This document shows positions 61,577 through 64,000 of a stretch of 64,000 bases of DNA, one piece after another. The notes under the pieces were generated by a model, which was not told the DNA's origin, ran no database searches, and was given only the letters and a program-made list of their open reading frames with translations. Made by a program: the position numbers and the translations under genes. How positions within the stretch are numbered: position 1 is the first letter of the stretch; each line of letters opens with the position of its first letter. This DNA is from Noviluteimonas gilva (lineage in GTDB: Bacteria > Pseudomonadota > Gammaproteobacteria > Xanthomonadales > Xanthomonadaceae), in contig NZ_WOXT01000001.1 of assembly GCF_009740395.1 (NCBI RefSeq), positions 740,464 through 804,463 on the forward strand, read 5' to 3'.

Positions 61577-62629
61577 ATGGCGACGGACCCATCTGACATT
61601 CGATTGTCGGTCGCCGTCCTCGGCGCGGGCTCGTGGGGCACCGCGCTCGCTGCGCTGATCGCGCGCCACGGGCACGACACCGTGCTCTGGGGCCGCGACG
61701 GCGCCGCGATCGAGGCGATGAACGCATCGCACGAGAACGCCCGCTATCTGCCGGGCGTCAAACTCCCCGAATCGCTTCGCTACACGCACGACATGGCCGC
61801 ATCCCTCGCGGGATGCGACCTGGTGCTCGTCGTCGTGCCGTCGCACGCGTTCGCCGAAACGTTGCGCTCGCTCGCGCCGCATCGTCCCACGCATGCGGGC
61901 GTGGCGTGGGCGACGAAGGGATTCGAACCGGGCTCCGGGCGTTTCCTGCACGAAGTCGCGGGCGACGTGCTTGGTAACAGCGCGCTCGGCGACGACGTGC
62001 CGCTCGCCGTCGTCACTGGCCCGTCGTTCGCGAAGGAAGTCGCGCAAGGGTTGCCGACCGCGCTGACGGTGCACGGCGACGCGCCGATGTTCACGCAGCA
62101 GGTCGCCGACGTGCTGCACGGTCCCGCGTTCCGCGCCTACACCGGCGACGACATGCTCGGTGCCGAACTCGGTGGCGCGATGAAGAACGTCCTCGCGGTC
62201 GCGACGGGCGTGGCCGACGGCATGCAGCTCGGCCTCAACGCGCGCGCCGGCATGATCACGCGCGGCCTCAACGAAATGCTGCGCCTCAACGCGGCGATCG
62301 GCGGCAAGGCCGAAACGCTGATGGGCCTGGCGGGCCTCGGCGACCTGGTGCTCACGTGTACCGGCGATCTCTCGCGCAATCGGCGCCTGGGCCTCGCACT
62401 CGGTCGCGGGCACAAGCTCGAGGATGCGGTGCGCGAAATCGGGCAGGTCGTCGAATCGATCCAGACCGCCGACGAAGTGATGCGCCAAGCCGATCGCAAT
62501 GGGATCGAACTGCCGATCTCCGCAGCGGTGCAGGCCGTCCTGCATGGCGACATCACGCCGGCAGAAGGCTTGCAGCGCCTGCTCGCGCGCGACCAGAAAC
62601 CCGAGTATCCCGAAGCGCTCTTCCGCTGA
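61577..62629 (+). CDS. gpsA: NAD(P)H-dependent glycerol-3-phosphate dehydrogenase
   Basis: A 350-residue enzyme that makes sn-glycerol 3-phosphate for phospholipid synthesis. The Rossmann loop [13 protein letters not shown] is at residues 12-24, [13 protein letters not shown] near 150 and the catalytic-lysine region [14 protein letters not shown] near 198, with [15 protein letters not shown] next. A bidirectional terminator follows at 62639-62666. Confidence 0.96.
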   Translation: MATDPSDIRLSVAVLGAGSWGTALAALIARHGHDTVLWGRDGAAIEAMNASHENARYLPGVKLPESLRYTHDMAASLAGCDLVLVVVPSHAFAETLRSLAPHRPTHAGVAWATKGFEPGSGRFLHEVAGDVLGNSALGDDVPLAVVTGPSFAKEVAQGLPTALTVHGDAPMFTQQVADVLHGPAFRAYTGDDMLGAELGGAMKNVLAVATGVADGMQLGLNARAGMITRGLNEMLRLNAAIGGKAETLMGLAGLGDLVLTCTGDLSRNRRLGLALGRGHKLEDAVREIGQVVESIQTADEVMRQADRNGIELPISAAVQAVLHGDITPAEGLQRLLARDQKPEYPEALFR

Positions 62630-62638
62630 GCCCATGCG

Positions 62639-62666
62639 AAAAAAAGCCCGGCGGATCCGGGCTTTT
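62639..62666. terminator. Bidirectional terminator between gpsA and an Ax21-family gene
   Basis: AAGCCCGG (62644-62651), loop CGGAT, CCGGGCTT (62657-62664), flanked by A residues on the left and T residues on the right, so it works on both strands. Confidence 0.92.
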
Positions 62667-62689
62667 TTCCTCCTGCAGATGCGTTGCGA

Positions 62690-63310
62690 TCAGAACGACG
62701 CGCGCACACCCACCGAATAGTGATCCTGGTGCTCGGCGATGTCGGCCTCGCCCACGAGCGACCACGTGCGATTGAAGCGCACTTCCGCGCCCACGGTGCC
62801 GCCGAACTCGCCGTCGCTGGACCAATCGTTGGAGTCGGTGTAATTGGCCTTCAGGGTGCCGACGAAGTGTTCGCCGAGCGCGCCACGCACGCCGGCCGAC
62901 ACGCGATACAGGTTGTCCTGTTCGTCGTCGATGTCCTGGCCGAACAGGTCGGCCGACAGATCCTGGCGGATCCAGCTCAATTCGACCACGGCGTTGGCAT
63001 TGGCCGAGATCTTCGGATGCCAGCCGAAACCGAGCTGCGCTTCCTTCAGGTCGAAGTCGACGAAGTCGTTGTTGCTCGTGTTCTGGAATGCGCCGAACAC
63101 GTGGTACTCATCGGCGACGTCGACCGAACCGCTCACGTTCCAACCGTCGAAATCGATCGAGAAATCGGCGTCGTCGAGCGACGTGCGGGCCGCGGATGCC
63201 TGCACCCAGGTCCACGAAACCGACGTCAGGTTGTTCGAGGTGATGTCCTGCGCGCACGCGCCGAACGATGCGAAGGCCAGTGCGGCCGCCGCGAGAAGCT
63301 GCTTCTTCAT
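62690..63310 (-). CDS. Ax21-family outer membrane protein, diverged copy
   Basis: A 206-residue exported protein (signal peptide MKKQLLAAAALAFASFGACA) with alternating beta strands and a C-terminal aromatic ending (VRASF), typical of outer membrane barrels. Blocks such as EYHVFGAFQN, LGFGWHPKISAN and VGAEVRFNRTWSLVGEADI align with the Ax21-family gene upstream, though much less closely to typical Ax21. A hairpin with a U tract lies between its probable promoter and its ATG. Confidence 0.8.
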   Translation of the reverse strand: MKKQLLAAAALAFASFGACAQDITSNNLTSVSWTWVQASAARTSLDDADFSIDFDGWNVSGSVDVADEYHVFGAFQNTSNNDFVDFDLKEAQLGFGWHPKISANANAVVELSWIRQDLSADLFGQDIDDEQDNLYRVSAGVRGALGEHFVGTLKANYTDSNDWSSDGEFGGTVGAEVRFNRTWSLVGEADIAEHQDHYSVGVRASF

Positions 63311-63330
63311 TTGTTCCCCAAGCCAGATTG

Positions 63331-63355
63331 AAAAAAAAGCCGCCTCCCCGGCGGC
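63331..63355 (-). terminator. Hairpin with U tract in the leader of the diverged Ax21-like gene
   Basis: On the minus strand GCCGCC and GGCGGC form a stem (63339-63355), followed by eight U residues. It lies 21 bp upstream of the ATG at 63310, inside what should be that gene's leader. Confidence 0.7.
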
Positions 63356-63427
63356 CGCGCGCACCGTAACAAAACAGCCACGATTGCCGAACATGACTCT
63401 TGGGGGAGTGACCGGAAGCGGACGCGC

Positions 63428-63457
63428 AAAAAAGAAGCCCGGCTTTCGCCGGGCTTC
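63428..63457 (-). terminator. Terminator of the upstream Ax21-family gene
   Basis: GAAGCCCGGC (63434-63443), loop TTTC, GCCGGGCTTC (63448-63457), with a run of A to its left, so on the minus strand it is a 10-bp hairpin followed by U residues, 69 bp after the stop at 63526. Confidence 0.88.
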
Positions 63458-63525
63458 GCATCACGCTGCGGGGGGAGGAGGGGGAACGCAGCGCGAATTC
63501 GGTGGTGCGTGTTACCAGGTGCGCA

Positions 63526-64000
63526 TTACCAAGTGAATCGCGGGCCGATGAAGTACTGCTTGTCGCCGCCCTGGATGAACTTGATGTCGCCGGCCACGCC
63601 CCAGTTCTTGTTGAACTTCACCTGCGCGCCGACCTTGCCGTAGAAATCGCCGTCGACGCGTTCGAAGTCTTCCCAGCCGGCCATCGCGTAGCCCTCGAAC
63701 ATGTCGTTCGCCGCGCCGCGCACGCCGACTTCGGTGCTGTAACCGTCGACGTCGAGGTTCGGGCCCGCATCGAGCTTCTCGTACGCCACGCGCGTGACCA
63801 GGTCGATCTTCGGCGCGATCGTGTGGTTGTAGCCGACACCGAAGCGGTACTGGTCGAAGTCGAAGTTCGTGTCGTCGAACTCCTGGTTCTGCCAGCCGCC
63901 GAACAGGTGGAAGTTGTCGTGGATCGCGACCGAGCCGTCGAGGCCGAAGCCGTCGGCGTCGAGGCCGGAGTGATTCGGGTCCGTGGCGACGTAGCCGCCC
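63526..64000 (-). CDS. Ax21-family outer membrane protein (N-terminus beyond the window)
   Basis: The last 158 residues of an Ax21-type protein, with the start lost at the right edge. Family blocks include DADGFGLDGSVAIHDNFHLF, RFGVGYNHTIAPKIDLVTR, YSTEVGVRGA, YGKVGAQVKFNKNWGV and the barrel ending FIGPRFTW. Ax21 was first reported as a secreted quorum or immune elicitor protein but is now regarded mainly as an outer membrane protein carried by vesicles. It ends at a terminator (63428-63457). Confidence 0.9.
   Translation of the reverse strand, partial: GGYVATDPNHSGLDADGFGLDGSVAIHDNFHLFGGWQNQEFDDTNFDFDQYRFGVGYNHTIAPKIDLVTRVAYEKLDAGPNLDVDGYSTEVGVRGAANDMFEGYAMAGWEDFERVDGDFYGKVGAQVKFNKNWGVAGDIKFIQGGDKQYFIGPRFTW

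Overview
The window looks like a piece of a GC-rich gammaproteobacterial chromosome from the Xanthomonadaceae, most like Lysobacter or Luteimonas. Four things point there: a xanthomonadin-type aryl polyene pigment cluster with a chorismatase (XanB2 type), two Ax21-family outer membrane proteins, an sX13-like small RNA directly after polA, and gene neighbours typical of that family (rhodanese-secB-gpsA, hemD-hemX-hemY-hemF, DUF2782 next to polA). No prophage, IS element, CRISPR array, tRNA or rRNA is visible. The parAB-rsmG group suggests the replication origin is not far away, but I see no parS site.

Layout. 0-4 kb: a leftward run of phosphopantetheinyl transferase, rsmG, parA and parB (cut by the left edge), and, divergent from it, an aryl-acid:ACP ligase. 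4-8.7 kb: a GlsB/YeaQ protein, exonuclease III, a cysteine-synthase/glutaredoxin fusion, an aldehyde dehydrogenase and a gamma carbonic anhydrase. 8.7-15.9 kb: two RDD proteins followed by a tightly overlapping SpoIIM-DUF4129-DUF4350-MoxR-DUF58 operon. 15.9-19.9 kb: aroE, hemB and a secreted leishmanolysin-like metalloprotease with a small secreted partner. 20.2-35.8 kb: the pigment cluster in three operons. 36-45.5 kb: a YdcF protein, a 1917-residue alpha-2-macroglobulin and an S9 peptidase. 45.5-48.6 kb: heme oxygenase, a phytochrome without an output domain, and a YqhA-like protein. 48.7-55.5 kb: uvrD, a non-coding stretch with two palindromic elements, a DUF2782 lipoprotein, polA, the sX13-like RNA and a DUF421 protein. 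55.4-59.5 kb: hemF/hemY/hemX/hemD. 59.5-62.6 kb: a thioesterase, a lipoprotein, rhodanese, secB and gpsA. 62.7-64 kb: two Ax21-family genes, the second cut by the right edge.

How the pigment genes fit together. XanB2 should make 3- and 4-hydroxybenzoate from chorismate. The ligase near 3 kb would load the aryl acid onto the single acyl carrier protein, which the phosphopantetheinyl transferase next to the ligase would have converted to its holo form. The full-length ketosynthase, its short partner, the FabG reductase and two hot-dog dehydratases would build the polyene. The LpxL-like acyltransferase, the LolA-like carrier, the MMPL exporter and the glycosyltransferase would attach it to a lipid carrier and move it to the outer membrane. 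Two flavoproteins keep flavin-dependent halogenase motifs, which suggests halogenation of the chain.

The least ordinary items are the TonB-plug/Oar-like segment at the bait position of the alpha-2-macroglobulin, the output-less phytochrome, the PA domain between zinc ligands of the metalloprotease, the paired ~120-bp palindromic elements, the two halogenase-like proteins, and a terminator-like hairpin in the leader of an Ax21-family gene. Many genes join by 4-bp ATGA or GTGA overlaps, and several genes start about 6 nt after a -10-like hexamer, suggesting leaderless mRNAs.
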